This document shows, in pieces, positions 1-34,664 of a DNA stretch of 64,000 nucleotides. This DNA is from Doryteuthis pealeii (lineage: Eukaryota; Mollusca; Cephalopoda; Myopsida; Loliginidae), in NCBI GenBank assembly GCA_023376005.1, contig CM042160.1, positions 84,103,229-84,167,228 on the forward strand. The letters run 5' to 3'. How positions within the stretch are numbered: the stretch's first letter is position 1; every line of letters starts with the position of its first letter. The position numbers were made by a program, and so were the translations under genes. The notes under the pieces were generated by a model. The model worked only from the letters and a program-made list of their open reading frames with translations, had not been told where the DNA came from and did no database searches.

Positions 1-240
1 TGGTCATGGCAAGCCCTAGTCCCTATATGATTGTCCCAACCCTATTACCCTTATGGCAAACCCGAACCCTTTTTATCATATATGTGCTTGCAGGCTGTGT
101 CTGAGGGTCTTAATGTCCTGGGTTTGACGTTAAACTATCTGATGGTGAAGTTCTAATTCTTAAGCTCTGGAGAATGTGGAGTCTTCGGCATAAAATAACC
201 CAACAAGGGTTGACATGCCTTAAAATCCAACTAACAAACA
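1..240 (-). repeat. Dispersed TIR family A, right-end fragment
   Basis: The segment matches the right half of a repeat seen at 38443-39380 and 56170-57090. It ends near 175-235 in the terminal motif shared by that family (a 'ttcggcataaaataaccc' core followed by a 'caacaagggttgacatgcc' core). The left part is cut by the window edge. It is non-coding and probably a non-autonomous DNA transposon or a related inverted-repeat element. The class is not certain. Confidence 0.6.
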
Positions 241-1101
241 AAGGAATCTAATTATATTTAATTCATCTTCTAATATTGTAATGTAGTAACCTTTAAACTC
301 ACACTGTGTGACCTTTATAAAGGTCACTTGAAAACCAAGTGCATCCTATCAGACATGGTCAAAAAATAGAAGAAAAAGTACCTCGCCCCAGTAGCGGAAG
401 GAAGGGGGTCAGGGAGGGGCAGATGCTTCAGGGTGGGGCGCAAAATATTTCTGACCCAAAAGCCTTTACGTTCTTATAACATTTAACTATACTGACTAAC
501 TTTTATCACTATACTCCTGATTCATAGAATTTGAAAGTGGGCGGGTGGGCGAAGCTTTAGCGCTAATTTGATAGAAAACAAATGTATATAGGTATAGATT
601 TTAACTATTGTTCATATTTTTGTGTGCAATTCCACTTCTTTTAGGAAATGTAAAATCCTGGATGGTCTTATTTTCATGAAAAGGTTTTTCAAATTACTTG
701 CTTGGTAGTATTTTGTTCGCACTAGATCAAAGTCTACACACTCTAGCAGTATAGGCTTCACTGTAAATCTCTCTTGGCATGTAGTGCATATTGGAAATTC
801 TGTGCTCTCGAGTAAATGATGATGGGTGATATAGGTGTGGCCTACGTGAAGGCGGGTCAGGACAACCTGTTATCTTCTATTTTTGTTGTATTTTAAGTTT
901 ATTCTCCAATGGTAGGTTTAATGTTTCGAAGTTTGTTATTAATGAGTGCATTCCAATAATTTTGCCATTTTTTAATGATCATTTTTTCATAACTGTTTTA
1001 TAATCAGTATATGGTATTTTTGTTTTTGTTATTGTGTCTTTCATAGTTTTCTTTGTTTGCCGCTGTCTAGTCCTAATTGAAACATGTCTAGTGTTTTAAC
1101 A
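241..1101. other. Intergenic, no gene seen
   Basis: AT-rich sequence without a convincing open frame, repeat or RNA. A short GC-rich patch lies at about 380-450 ('agggaggggcag' and neighbours). I see nothing to annotate further. Confidence 0.5.
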
Positions 1102-1679
1102 CAGGCATGTCATGCACGCAGCCCGCGGGCCACATGCGGACCTCAGAAAACACAGGAATCTGCGCTCTCATACGGCACTTTTACAATGCCCCAAGTTTTT
1201 TTTTCAAAAATTCTTGGGCAAAAACGGTCGTGTATTTTCATTACGGCAATATATTGTTAGAAAACAGTCTCTTATCAACTCATTGTCTCTCGCCCCTTAC
1301 TTTAAGTTGCGGATGGAGGAGGCTAACTTTGAATGAAAGGGAGTGACTCTTTCCTCTTGCCTTCTCCAACTCATGACTACACTTGAAAGTAACAGTGGCA
1401 TTTGTAAGTTTTATTATTTGAACTCCGTCAGTAATAGTCTTCCCCCCTTTCTTTTTAACAAAAATGTTTTTATAGATATGCATTCATTGGCTTTTAGTTG
1501 ATAATAAAAAGAAATTAATGATAATAATCATTACTTTGTTCTGTTAATGTAGAAGTATGATTTAAAGACTTGGTTGTCATGTGCGGCCCTCATGATATAC
1601 ATATGTAATCCATGCAGCCCTCGTGATATACATATGTAATCCATGCAGCCCCAGGGGGCTACCCAGTTTGACATACCTA
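1102..1679. mobile_element. hAT-type MITE with 8-bp target duplication
   Basis: The element starts CAGGCATGTCA and ends TGACATACCTA, which are imperfect inverted repeats. Both sides carry the same 8-bp direct repeat TTTTAACA (1094-1101 and 1680-1687), the target-site length of the hAT superfamily. A subterminal 'gcagcccgcgggcc' palindrome lies at 1119-1132. No transposase frame is present, so it would be mobilised in trans. Near the right end a unit of about 35 bp is tandemly duplicated (about 1589-1650). Confidence 0.8.
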
Positions 1680-1687
1680 TTTTAACA

Positions 1688-2521
1688 CCTACATAACAGC
1701 AGCAACAGCAGTAGTATTAGCCTGGATTGTTCTTGTTGGCACCTTTCCGTCAACTAAGGACGAGGGTGTAGTATCAAAAAATAATAAATAAATAAATAAT
1801 CTGCATCTGCGCAAGTGACTGTGCAGGCCAATTCCTGAGTGACAGTCTTTGATGCATTGACTGCACACAAACTGGGGCTGCTGTCTTTTCTCCCTCTTTC
1901 TGGCTCTCTTTGCTGTCGAGACTACTCTCCTCTCGACCTCACCCCTCTTCGTGTCTTGCTTAACGTTAAGGCGTCAGGCCGTTCGATTTTTTGCACGTGG
2001 GAGGTAGCAGCCTAGATATAGTAAAGAGAAAAAAGTAATTACCCCCCTTGTGTATTAATGGCTGCTAGTTAACGTGGTCAAGGTAGCAGGTTAAGAAGAC
2101 GCAGCAATATCAAATTCTCTCGTTTCCTTCCTCGACAAGAAGTAACAACGACGCCTGTTTGATCAACAGACTATTAAAAATAATTTCCCATGTTGGATCA
2201 TTACTATGCTCGGATACACAGGAAACACCTGAGGAAGACCAGAGGATACAGCGACCGAAAGGTAGTATTGATAACTACAACAATAAAGATGAGGACAAGA
2301 GTCCAAAAAATCAAAATTATTCACATCAAGCCTCATCTAAAAAATACTGAAAAATAAAATAGAATCCTTATTGTTTTCATTTTTTTCCCTTTTTCTTTCA
2401 ACTTTTCTAACAATTATTTATGTTATCATCTTGAAAGGCGTTAATCAGTTGTCTGAAAGAATTATCATTAGTAAACCAAGTACTTTCGGTTCTTTTCCGA
2501 ACCATTATTAAGGCTCTTTAT
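1688..2521. other. Intergenic DNA with one copy of a dispersed repeat
   Basis: No gene seen. The stretch about 2218-2340 contains the same words as two copies at 35395-35770 ('gaagaccagaggata', 'aataaagatgagga', 'gtccaaaaaatcaaaa'), so it is a decayed copy of that repeat. The 63-residue frame crossing it is not supported as a gene. Confidence 0.5.
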
Positions 2522-3590
2522 TAGGGTTACCCTTTTTTGTCGTTTGCTAAGAGTTTTAAAAACGAATTAAACATAATTAAATCTATTATTTAAGGTCATT
2601 AAATCAAATAAAGATCATTCATTGATACATAAACTTTGTCTAAATCGATAAGTAGTAACATACTGACCATCATTAAAAAAAGAAAAATATCATTACATAT
2701 GCAGTTTATTTTTAAAAGATTTAAAACCATTTGTTTTGGTCAATTTCGACACGATCCGCCATTCAGCCTCTTTTTCAATGGTTTTGGGCGTTTGTTTACA
2801 ATTTTAATGTAACATTTGGGATGGAAAATTTTTTTACCAAAAATCAGGTAATTATCCGATTTTAATGAAATTTTCAGAATTGATTTATCAATTAATGAAT
2901 TTTATAATGCATCAGTTATTTTATTTCAAAACTTTAATTTAGTATTTTTGCTATGAAAAATTAATATATAAAATTCATTTAAAATACTTAAGACAGTTAA
3001 GTTTAAAATGTTATATTTTTAGATTCTAAAAATAAATATCTACTTAATGCAAACCTTATTTTTTCCGCAAAATGTCTACTTTTTGAAATAAAGCGCGATT
3101 GAAAATGTACCCCCTCCCCTTTTTAAGCAGAAAAAACATCGATGTATAATTTTTTCTTTTATAAAATAATAGCCAATTAAATAATTATCGAAATGGGTAA
3201 AAAAGAAATCTCCAAAAAATTAATCATTTATTATTTTTTTACATTTTATTTTTCGATTTTCGGTACTTATTTTCTCATAAAACAGCAACCGTAAAACATT
3301 TCTTTTGTTTCTATTCATAATTTCGGTCTTTTATCTCTTTATTTATACTGTAATTAGTATCGAAAATGACCAACTCGCAAAACATTTTACGCCCCCAACA
3401 TAAGGGGGGTCAAAATTAAGCGACCTGAAAAAAATGAGAAAGTTTTGAAATAAATAAAGATCATTCATTGATACATAAACACTGAAAATTTCATTAAAAT
3501 CCGAAAATTCCCTGATTTTTGGTAAATTATTTTCTCTAGGGGGGATGATTTTGTCAAAAACGCATTTTAGGCCCATTTTGGGTATCCCTA
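2522..3590. mobile_element. hAT-like MITE, copy 1
   Basis: Termini TAGGGTTACCC and GGGTATCCCTA are inverted repeats. Flanks CTCTTTAT (2514-2521) and CTCTATAT (3591-3598) match at 7 of 8 positions, consistent with an 8-bp hAT target duplication. An internal inverted repeat of about 42 bp pairs 2838-2879 with 3482-3523. The interior is AT-rich and has no transposase. A homologous element lies in the same orientation at 54784-55831. Confidence 0.75.
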
Positions 3591-4487
3591 CTCTATATTT
3601 GCGTTAACTATCATTATCAAGATTGTTTATCATTTGACTAAACTATTGTTTTATTTTTGTCGCTAAGGTGACGATAAATAACGGAGACAGTTTAATTTTA
3701 AAAAATTCTAACAAGCTAGAAAAGGGTGATTTAGAATAAAAAGTGTTCTTTCTATTTTAAGCATTTTAGAATATTGTCGCTGGTTTCAAAGTTAATTCTA
3801 TTAATAGTGGGTTGTCTAAATTTTATGTACAGAGCTTCAAGGATTTTTAATTTTTTGATATTATCAATATGAAATATTTTGTATTATAAACTAAAATCTT
3901 TCTATATGTTGTAGTAGGACAATCGTATGTTTTTAATGTTGGCATATGGAATCTGATATAAGAATATAAGTATAAAGTAAGTCTTCTTGCTAATTTTGTT
4001 GTGGTATAGCCAATGTAACTCATTATTTAAAAAATATTTTTGTCGGAGATGCATTCTCCCAATGGACATATATATATATATATATATATATATGAGATGG
4101 TCACTGTTTCAGCTTTTGCTGGAATGGCGTACCAAAGGCAGTATTATTGGTAGAGTGCTCAATATAAAATAGAGCTGTTATATAATAAGATAAATATATA
4201 AAGGTTTTACATATCTATTTATTAGGTGACAAAGGAACTGTGTGTGTGTGTGTGTGTGTTTCAAATTTGCTCGTTTTAAACTGAGCTTCGATAGAATTTT
4301 CTAATTTTTTTCATTGTCCGAATGTTCCTTGGTGCCGCTCAAATTGGCTTGGTATGGGATCGGTCACAACTAAGGCTCTGTTCGGCAAGATCAATTATAA
4401 GGATTGACTAACCTTATTGCAGAGTCAAATGCTATCTAGCATATTCCTGGCGTGTGTGCGCGTGTATATATTCATCATTCATTGGCA
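3591..4487. other. Intergenic DNA with microsatellites
   Basis: No gene seen. It carries an (AT)n run at about 4066-4094 and a (GT)n run at about 4240-4259. Part of the sequence before 4480 may be the 3' flank of the LINE that follows on the minus strand. Confidence 0.5.
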
Positions 4488-5040
4488 TTTCAGTCTCGAA
4501 AGACTTTTTTTGTGTTTTTGTGTGCCCCTGAAGTTACAGCGCCTCCTGTGACTGTGAAGTTCGATGTTTGAAAAACATTATCGACCACAGATTTTGCATT
4601 TGAAGGTTGTCCCTGTAGATGACGATGTTCCGATGCTTTGTTACCGCTGCTTTCTTCTGGACCTCTTAGCTTCATGGTGTTGTGTCAGTGTGACTTCTGA
4701 CATGTACAGTCCTCTATGGAGATTCTGCCGCCACAAAGGGCGGTCTTGAGCCAGATTTTCCCAGCTGGAAGGGACAATGCCAAAGCACCTGAGATCATTT
4801 TTGCAGACATCCTTGAATTGCAGCTGGGGGCGACCAATCTGTCTTTTACCAGACGTAAGTTCTCCATAGAGGATGTCTTTCGGGATTCATCCATCATCCA
4901 TCCGACGTACATGACCCAACCATCGGAGACGACGTTCTCAGTAGAGAGTACAAGCTGAGAAGTTGAGCTCTCTCTAGGACTGCTGTGTTAGTGATCCTGT
5001 TCCCCCAGGTGATGCCCAGTACACGTTTAAGGCAGCGAAG

Positions 5041-5777
5041 TTATTTAGCCGCCGCTCTTGGTAGGAGTATAAGGGTGCTGTTAACACATGCCCTATACAC
5101 TTGTACCTTTGTACGGATAGTGAGCTTGCTGTTGTCCCACACTCTTGCTGTGAGCTTCCCAAAAGCTGAGGCAGCTTTTCCGATCCGACAACTGAGTTCG
5201 GTATCAAGTGACAGGTTGTCAGTGATGGTGGATCTAAAGTAGGTGAAGGTGTTTACAGCTTCCAAGGTGTAGCTGTTGATGGTGATGAAGGGAGGATTTA
5301 CAGTTCCCTGATCCATCGTCTTGGTTTTCTTTATACTAATGGCCAGTCTGAAGTCCTGGCAGGCTTGGGTGAACTGGTCCATGAGTGTTTGCAAGTGCTC
5401 CTGAGAGTGTGCTATCACTGCTGCATCATCAGCAAATAGCATGTCTCGAATGACAAATTGCTTGACCTTTGTTTTAGCCTTTAGACGGCTGAGATTGAAC
5501 AGATTATCATCTGTCCTTGTGTGAAGGTAGACTCCTGTTGTTTTACTAAAAGCTTGGTACAGAAGGAGGGAAAAGAAACAAAAACAAACAGAATGGGTGC
5601 CAACACGTATCCCTGCTTGACAACACGACGAATGCTGAAAGGGTCTGAGGTGGACTCATCAAATTGGATGGTGCCTTTCATGCCAGTGTGAAAGGACTGA
5701 AGAATGCGGAGAAGTTTGTAGAGTTGTCTTCTCTGTTCTCTACATTTCTTCTGAAGCTGCCCCAAAGAGAAGATCAT
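5041..5777 (-). pseudogene. LINE reverse transcriptase remnant
   Basis: Two fragments in different frames. The upstream one (5481-5777) contains VVKQGYVLAPILF, the RT block normally written G-x-x-QG-x-x-x-(S/A)P-x-LF. The downstream one (5041-5442) opens with LFADDAAVIAHS, which holds the FADD catalytic aspartates, and continues through TYFRSTIT, GKAASAFGKL and the thumb region KVQVYRACVNSTLI. The break between the fragments and the loss of the expected YGSE-type motif after STLI mean no active enzyme can be made. Confidence 0.85.
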
Positions 5778-6688
5778 GTCAGTAGTAGACCTTCCTACTC
5801 TGAAACCGGCCTGTGATTCAGGGTAAGTCTTTTCTGCGAGGATCTGAAGTCTATTTAGTGCAACTCAAGCAAAGTGTTTACCTGTAATGCTGAGTAAAGA
5901 GATACCACGGTAATTATTGCAATCGCTCCTGTCTCCCTTGTTCTTATACAGTGTTACGATGATGGCATTCCTCATGTCTTCTGGGATAACCCCTTCACTC
6001 CAGCATAGGCAGAGGAGCTTGTGGAGTTTTTCTAGGAGGACAGGCTTCCCACACTTTAGGATTTCAACTGTGATTTCGTCGCTGCCAGGTGATTTGCCGC
6101 AGTTTAGTCTGTCAAGGGCAATGCAAAGTTCTTCAGTTGTAGGTTCCTTATCTAGCTCTTCTGCTACTGGTTGTCGCTCTACTTGACGTAGGGCTGCATC
6201 AGAAACGGTGTTGTCGCTGGTGTAGAGTTCTGAGTAATGTTCTACCCAGCGATCAAGTTGTTTAGATCGATCTTTTATGATTTCTCCTTAGGCTGATTTT
6301 AGAGGAGCGATTTTGCGATGTGATGGTCCAAGCGCCTTTTTTATGCCGTCGTACATGCTTTTGATATTACTGGACTCAGCAGATGATTGAATGCTGCTGC
6401 AAAGCCAGTAACTGTTAGTACAGCGACGTGCAGTTTGTTGTAGCTTCTTCCTTGAAGCTCTAAGGACATGTAAAGTCTTGTCATTCGGCACAGATTTGTA
6501 ATTAATGGAAGCGATATTTTTTTCTTCCAAGATTGGTGTCAATACAGAGTCATTGGCTTCGAACCAATCATTTGACCTATGCACTCTTTTGCAAAAAGCT
6601 ACCAGGGTCGTGTGATGGATGGTGGTCCGTAGGCCATCCCAATATTGCTGGGCAGAGCAACGCTGTGGTAGGTGGTGGAGAGACTCTT

Positions 6689-7613
6689 CTAGGGCACAGA
6701 GGAAGGCAGCAGCTTTGGTTGGGTCATCTGCTTTGGCACTATCCACACGAGGGGTCCATTTGATTTGACTATGTGGAAATTTTTCATTTGCAGTTTCACT
6801 CTACAGCAGACGAGGGAGTGGTCCGAGTCACAGTCCGCGTTGTGAAAGCTACGGGTTTGGAGGACACTTCTGAGGTCGGAGCGCTGTGTTATGATCAGGT
6901 CCAACTGGTACCAGTGACCTGATCGTAGGTGTCTCCAGGAAAATTTGTGACGAGGTTTAGACTGAAAATATGAGTTGGTGATGCATGGTATGTGCAGAAC
7001 TCAAGGAGACGTTGTCCATTCTCATTACTTCTACCAATGCCATGGTAACCCAAGCAAGATGGCCAGGAGTCGTGGTCAGCACCAACTCTTGCATTAAAGC
7101 CACCAAGAAGGTAAAGTTGATCTTGTTTGGGGATGTTTTTACAATCATCTCAAGCTCATCATAAGATTTGTCTATTGTTTCTTGAAGGGCGCTAAGTGTT
7201 GGAGCGTATACACTAACCAGGTAGACAGGTCCTATCGAAGAGTTCAGGCGGAGCGTCAAAATTCTCTCTGAGCCACCTGTAAGTGGTACTATTGCTCCCA
7301 GTAAAGTGTTCCTAACTGCAAAGCCAACCCCATGTTCTCTGGTTTCACCAGGAGGTTTCCCTTGCCAGAAAAAAGGTGTCTCTTTCTTTCAATGAGTAGT
7401 CGGGTTTCTTGAAGAGTAGAGATGTCAACTTGTCTCTTCAAGAGTTCTTTATTGATGACTGCAGTTTTGGGGGCATCTCTTATATCCAGTTTATCGTTGT
7501 CAGTTTGTCCGGGTGTCATTGTCCTAACATTCCAACACCCGAGGCGTAATGTAAGAGTCTTAGTTTTGTTCGTTTTGTTTGGTGCACATGTTTGCAACCC
7601 GCTTGTTCTGTGA
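6689..7613 (-). pseudogene. LINE AP-endonuclease remnant
   Basis: The minus-strand frames show the landmarks of an exonuclease-endonuclease-phosphatase fold. GCWNVRTM at the start carries the metal-site Asn, LQETRL carries the catalytic Glu, VYAPT lies in the middle, and SDHSLVCCRVKL at the end carries the catalytic Asp-His pair. The pieces lie in at least three frames (7289-7858, 6957-7259, 6689-6904), so the domain is frameshifted and inactive. Confidence 0.8.
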
Positions 7614-7755
7614 GATGAAGACATCTCTCTCACCGACGGAAGTCGCCCCTGGCGCCCAACTCTACGCCAAACAAGAAAGGGCTTATAACCAGTAACTGCT
7701 GACCTCCCATGCTGTGCCCACAGCACAGTGTAGAAGGAGTTTTCCCCTCCAGGGC

Positions 7756-7757
<2 letters not shown>

Positions 7758-7817
<60 letters not shown>
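7758..7817. repeat. (AT)n microsatellite
   Basis: About 58 bp of perfect AT dinucleotides at the 5' border of the LINE. Confidence 0.95.
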
Positions 7818-7819
<2 letters not shown>

Positions 7820-8645
7820 TTCTTTTATTTTCGTAGTTTTAACCAGGCACACATACACAACAGCTACCCTTTATATAGGTATAGATATATAGTTGTATTT
7901 ACTTACCCCCCATGTCACTTTGTGACAAAATTTTTAAGCATAACATTAAATCTGGTTTGAATTCAGAGTTTTCTTTCTCCTAGGCCGGTTGCTGTAACAA
8001 GGCTAAACAACCCAGTGTGACCGATTATTTACTCATAGCTGGAAGGGAGGAATGGTTTCATGCCTTTGCCAAAAACATTATCCCGTAGTGAAACCCAAAC
8101 AGATTTTCACTTCACGTTAATGTCATATGGAGATAGATTTGAAATACATTTTGAAGAAGACAAACAACAAGGAGAACAAACACAATTTAGTTTGCTAAGA
8201 TTATATTTTATTTTCACTCAAAAGAATAATAAAAAAGGTTTTAAAATCTTTTTTAAGATCCAACATAAATATTGGCGTTCAGTTTTATCTGAAATGAAAA
8301 AAAAAGAAGATATTAAAATCAAATTGGGTAAATGAGATATTAACGTGTTGTGACTCAATTAATCAAATAACAACATTTGAAATCCGGAAATGATTTATAA
8401 CTTTTTGTACAGGAATATAGATAATGGAGTCAACGCGCAGTTCTCTAACATTATCAATTGCTACTTGATTTGTAGTGACTCGACTACGAATACTACTACG
8501 TATAGGACGGGGTGGGCGGTGGTGTTGATCGTACTATTTCTAGGAAATACCAATCTGCCCTTTTATTTAACCACAACTGGGGGGGGGGATAGTTGGATTC
8601 ATACCTTTCCTAAGGATAATAACGCTATGTGAAATGCAACCAGTT

Positions 8646-8722
8646 TTGTCCAGGATTTGAACTCGAGTTACCGTGTCCAATTCCTACAAAGTTAGCCATT
8701 ACTCCGTTAGCGCCCCTTAAGT
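8646..8722 (-). repeat. tRNA-derived SINE relic
   Basis: On the minus strand this reads as a tRNA-like region with a good B-box (GAGTTCAAATCC, about 8655-8666) downstream of a weak A-box region. The adjacent plus-strand sequence (8590-8665: 'ttggattcatacctttcc' ... 'tccaggatttgaactc') recurs at 49885-49962, so it belongs to a dispersed family. The second genomic copy at about 61386-61463 is part of the segmental duplication. Confidence 0.55.
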
Positions 8723-9627
8723 CTAACTAACGATGAACAGGAAGGCTCGTTGAGTAGTTTCTCTTGAGTTTAAACAAATAAAACGAATTTGAATTCAAAT
8801 TTCTTCAGTCTTTAAAAATAAATCCAATGAAGATTTTATAGTCGACACGTTCGAAAAGTTAATGACCGGCAGTGGAACTTATATATGCCCGATAATTCTC
8901 TTTAGTTGTGAGTCTTTTTTTAATAAAACATATAGTAAAGTAGGCGGAGTGGCCTATTATCGGTATCAACCGAATAGCGCGGAAGTCTATCTCCTTTTCA
9001 ATAGCGCTAGACAAGGGAGATTGTTTTTCAACCGAGGCGAAACACCACACATAGCATCAGCTCCCCACTTTACCGCATAGACCTAACCTGTACTACGCAT
9101 GCACTGAGTTGGAGAGAGCCATCATCGAAACAATTAACGAAGATTGGGGGTGGGGTGTGTATTATTTTCAGGAAATTATAAATTACCTTTTGGTTGATTG
9201 GATTCCGTGTTGGGTTGGTCGTTGTTCACATTTTTTGTCGGGGGCACATAATTGGTGTCTTTAAATAAACTCCTTTTTGTTGACATTTGTTCATATAGAA
9301 TGATGTTACTTTGCACAAATCAACGGATGTTGCCTTTGAAGAAGACAGCTGCATGGCACAAGTCTTGTAGAATTGATCAGGATTTATCTAACACACAAAA
9401 AGACAAACAACAGCATTATCACATCTACAGATTAGTTTCAATTCAATAAAAAGAAATACTTCAATCATTTTAGAACAGAATACTTAAATATATTTAAATA
9501 TGGATTTAACAAAAAATATGCTGAAATCTTTTCATGATGACAGTCATCTTGAAGAATGGTACCACCTGCAGTTCCAATTTATTTTGCAACTGTGTACTTC
9601 TAAAATCTAGGGTGTATATTCCATACT

Positions 9628-9934
9628 AAACAAAGAATGGTAAATTCTATTAGGGTGGCTGCCGTGATGTAAGTGTTGCCAAGCGACCATAATTTGCGAG
9701 TTCGATTTTCACTGACAACATTATACTCTTGACTTCTGACCTAATACCAGGTTAGCTTAGTAAATGTTTACTTAATTTTGGGTCACCATGTGAATGTGGT
9801 CACAAAGTAGAAGAATGTCTCGAAACTCTTCGGGGATGTTTTCAGGATGACAGTCATCTTGAAGAATTTTACTACACTCAGTTCCAATTTATACTGTTTA
9901 CTTCTAAAATCTAGGGTGTATATTCCATACTATG
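9628..9934 (+). repeat. Insertion specific to the left LLTP copy
   Basis: The two duplicated flanks align through 'tatattccatact' at 9615-9627. The left copy then has about 307 bp that the right copy (62384-62401) lacks. The extra DNA has a tRNA-like B-box (GAGTTCGATTTTC near 9698-9710) and is followed by a second, diverged version of the sequence preceding the insert ('gatgacagtcatcttgaag' at 9537 and again at 9846). A SINE insertion plus local duplication in the left copy, or a deletion between direct repeats in the right copy, would both explain it. Confidence 0.65.
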
Positions 9935-10183
9935 TAAATATATTCCATACTTGTAAAATCTACCATAGTCACTGATGATAAAATTTAACCAAATTGACAT
10001 TACTTTCTGGCAATAGATATAATGCTGTTTATTATATTTTCGATTTGATTGAGGAAAAAGAAGATAAACATATTTTGTAATTCATCAATAATTCTAGAAT
10101 TTTTCATATTTTCTAAATCTCTGAAAACTCTTTGAAACAATTAGACTTGGAATTTGACAGAAAAAATAAAGAAGAATTCTTAC

Positions 10184-33129
<22,946 letters not shown>

Positions 33130-33184
33130 GTTTGTACAACGGTATGACTCGGTCAAATGACAACGAGACATGCAAATGCAACCA

Positions 33185-33192
33185 TTTTTATA
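33185..33192 (-). promoter_or_regulatory. TATA box of the LLTP gene
   Basis: On the minus strand TATAAAAA lies about 56 bp before the ATG at 33129, so transcription would start near 33155-33162 with a 5' leader of about 30 nt. An octamer ATGCAAAT (33170-33177, read on the plus strand), the classical POU-factor site, lies between the TATA box and the predicted start. The TATA call is strong; the octamer may be chance. Confidence 0.7.
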
Positions 33193-33981
33193 GTCGACCA
33201 GGACAATGGTTGGTCAAAAGTCAGAGCCCATATCATGCACTGTCCTAGAATGATTACAGCTTCAATCAATATACACTTGACTCAATTCTGTTTTTAGATC
33301 ACCCATATATGAACAACGCACACATTTGTTTACCAATTCAAAATGTTATCAGTTAAGACCCCTCCCCCAATAACCACTCCCCCATCCTTTCGACTGTTAG
33401 TCCATTTTGTAATCAGTTTAATCGACGGTCGAGAGGGAGAGAATCAGATTTGGTAATATAACGTCATCAATTAGTAGCTAACAATTCCATTTGGTCATTT
33501 ATTTTTATCAACAAAGATAAAGAAAAAGAAGACAAAAGAAGAAATGATGGAAAGAAGGAGAAAGAAATATGGAAGAAAATTAAAAGACTTAAAGATTGGG
33601 TACCCTCTGATTATTGGCATAAGTTTCGGGGTGTTGGGGTCTGGACACGCACACGCGCATACTGCAATATTTGGTAAGAAGATGCACAGTTAAAAAATGA
33701 AATTTTAAATAGATGAAACAACACCGAGTTCGTATTATAGTTTAGTGAAATTTAGCTTGGCACAAGGTCACGAGTTTGAGGGTGCTAAGGGAGAATTACA
33801 TTTATTACAGAAGATTAACGTGCTAACCACTACTCTTCGGCAATCCGTTAATTTTAATAATATCTAATGTTAAACAAAAAAATATAGGTGGTGATTTGAA
33901 GTGTCTGTGAGGTGTCGTCAATAAAAAGGAAATGTTGTCATTTACTTAGGACAGTTTATTCTGTCACAAGTGCAGAAGTGT
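33193..33981. other. Upstream region of the LLTP gene
   Basis: The 5' flank. A run of C-rich boxes lies at 33360-33390 (cccctccccc, ctcccccatcc). No other gene or repeat is recognised before the tRNA-like relic at 33982. Confidence 0.5.
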
Positions 33982-34061
33982 GGGGCACCCAGTGAGAATC
34001 GAACTCACTGACAATGATCAATTAGCCACATTCACTAATTATTACACCATGGAAGGTGCCC
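33982..34061 (-). repeat. tRNA-like pseudogene or SINE head
   Basis: On the minus strand the ends pair as a 7-bp acceptor-like stem (GGGCACC with GGTGCCC). A D-arm-like TGGTGTAATAATTAG and a perfect T-arm GTGAG-TTCGATT-CTCAC follow. The anticodon arm is poor (AATG/CATT with an oversized loop), so a working tRNA is unlikely. It is a tRNA-derived relic. Confidence 0.55.
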
Positions 34062-34189
34062 GAAAAAGTCATTGTGATCTTTATTAATGTCAAACGATCG
34101 TGAAAGTTAAGGAGTGAATTTAATTATGGTCAATAATGCATCAATTAGGTAACAGTGACAGTGACCAGGCCAGAAGGATGACCAGTGAG

Positions 34190-34190
34190 G

Positions 34191-34245
<55 letters not shown>

Positions 34246-34598
34246 GTTAGATTTGCTGCAAAACGGCCCATCTTATTAATACATTTAAAATCCTGAAATA
34301 TGTTTTATATATCTCTAAGAAATAAATATTTCCGTAGTTAATGGTGAGAATAGTTTGCATGATTTTAACAAAACTGGGTTTAATAAATGATTATTTGCTG
34401 TTGCTGATTTCTAATACCATCATGTTATTCTCAAGCGTATTAAAAACAATCCTATGTATAATTTCATATAGAAATCAATTAAAATAAGTGTAATATTTTA
34501 ATATTCGTTCTTATTTAGTTTCGTTAGCCTTTCTCATTTAATATATTTTATTACATTAAAACATAAATACTTACGGTCAGGGGTCGTAATAATTTTGC

Positions 34599-34664
<66 letters not shown>

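Larger units (their letters stand above)
4488..7757 (-). mobile_element. Degenerate non-LTR retrotransposon (RTE/BovB-like LINE)
   Basis: Read on the minus strand, the region encodes in order an AP-endonuclease-like domain (7600 to about 6700), a linker, a reverse transcriptase (about 5800-5041) and a C-terminal region ending near 4490. The frame is broken many times by stops and shifts, so this is a dead copy of an element once able to reverse-transcribe its own RNA at a nicked target. The arrangement and the protein words resemble the widespread LINEs often mis-annotated as 'craniofacial development protein 2-like'. The 5' end lies next to an (AT)n run at 7760-7817. The clade assignment is from memory of the family. 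Confidence 0.85.
8085..9999. repeat. Left copy of the segmental duplication, non-coding part
   Basis: From about 8085 (certainly from 8171) this DNA matches 60603-62500 nearly base for base and continues into the LLTP exons. It is the 3' flank of the LLTP gene. Differences are small indels, for example an eleven-base tract present at about 61582 but absent here, and a long GAA expansion in the right copy. It contains a tRNA-like stretch and no gene. Confidence 0.9.

Noticed and set aside
4490..7858. LINE as an intact host gene
   Set aside because: Catalytic motifs are present but split over several frames with stops.
8859..9080. Frames of 63 and 72 codons on both strands, conserved at 61602-61823
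   Set aside because: Conservation is explained by the recent segmental duplication. The frames overlap on opposite strands and have no recognisable domain or splice context.
9530..9569. Terminal LLTP exon encoding VVPFFKMTVIMKRF
   Set aside because: The acceptor has no proper pyrimidine tract, the expected cysteine is absent and the two copies end differently. Too weak to call.
33982..34061. Functional tRNA gene
   Set aside because: The T arm and acceptor-like stem are good, but the anticodon arm does not form a normal 5-bp stem with a 7-nt loop.
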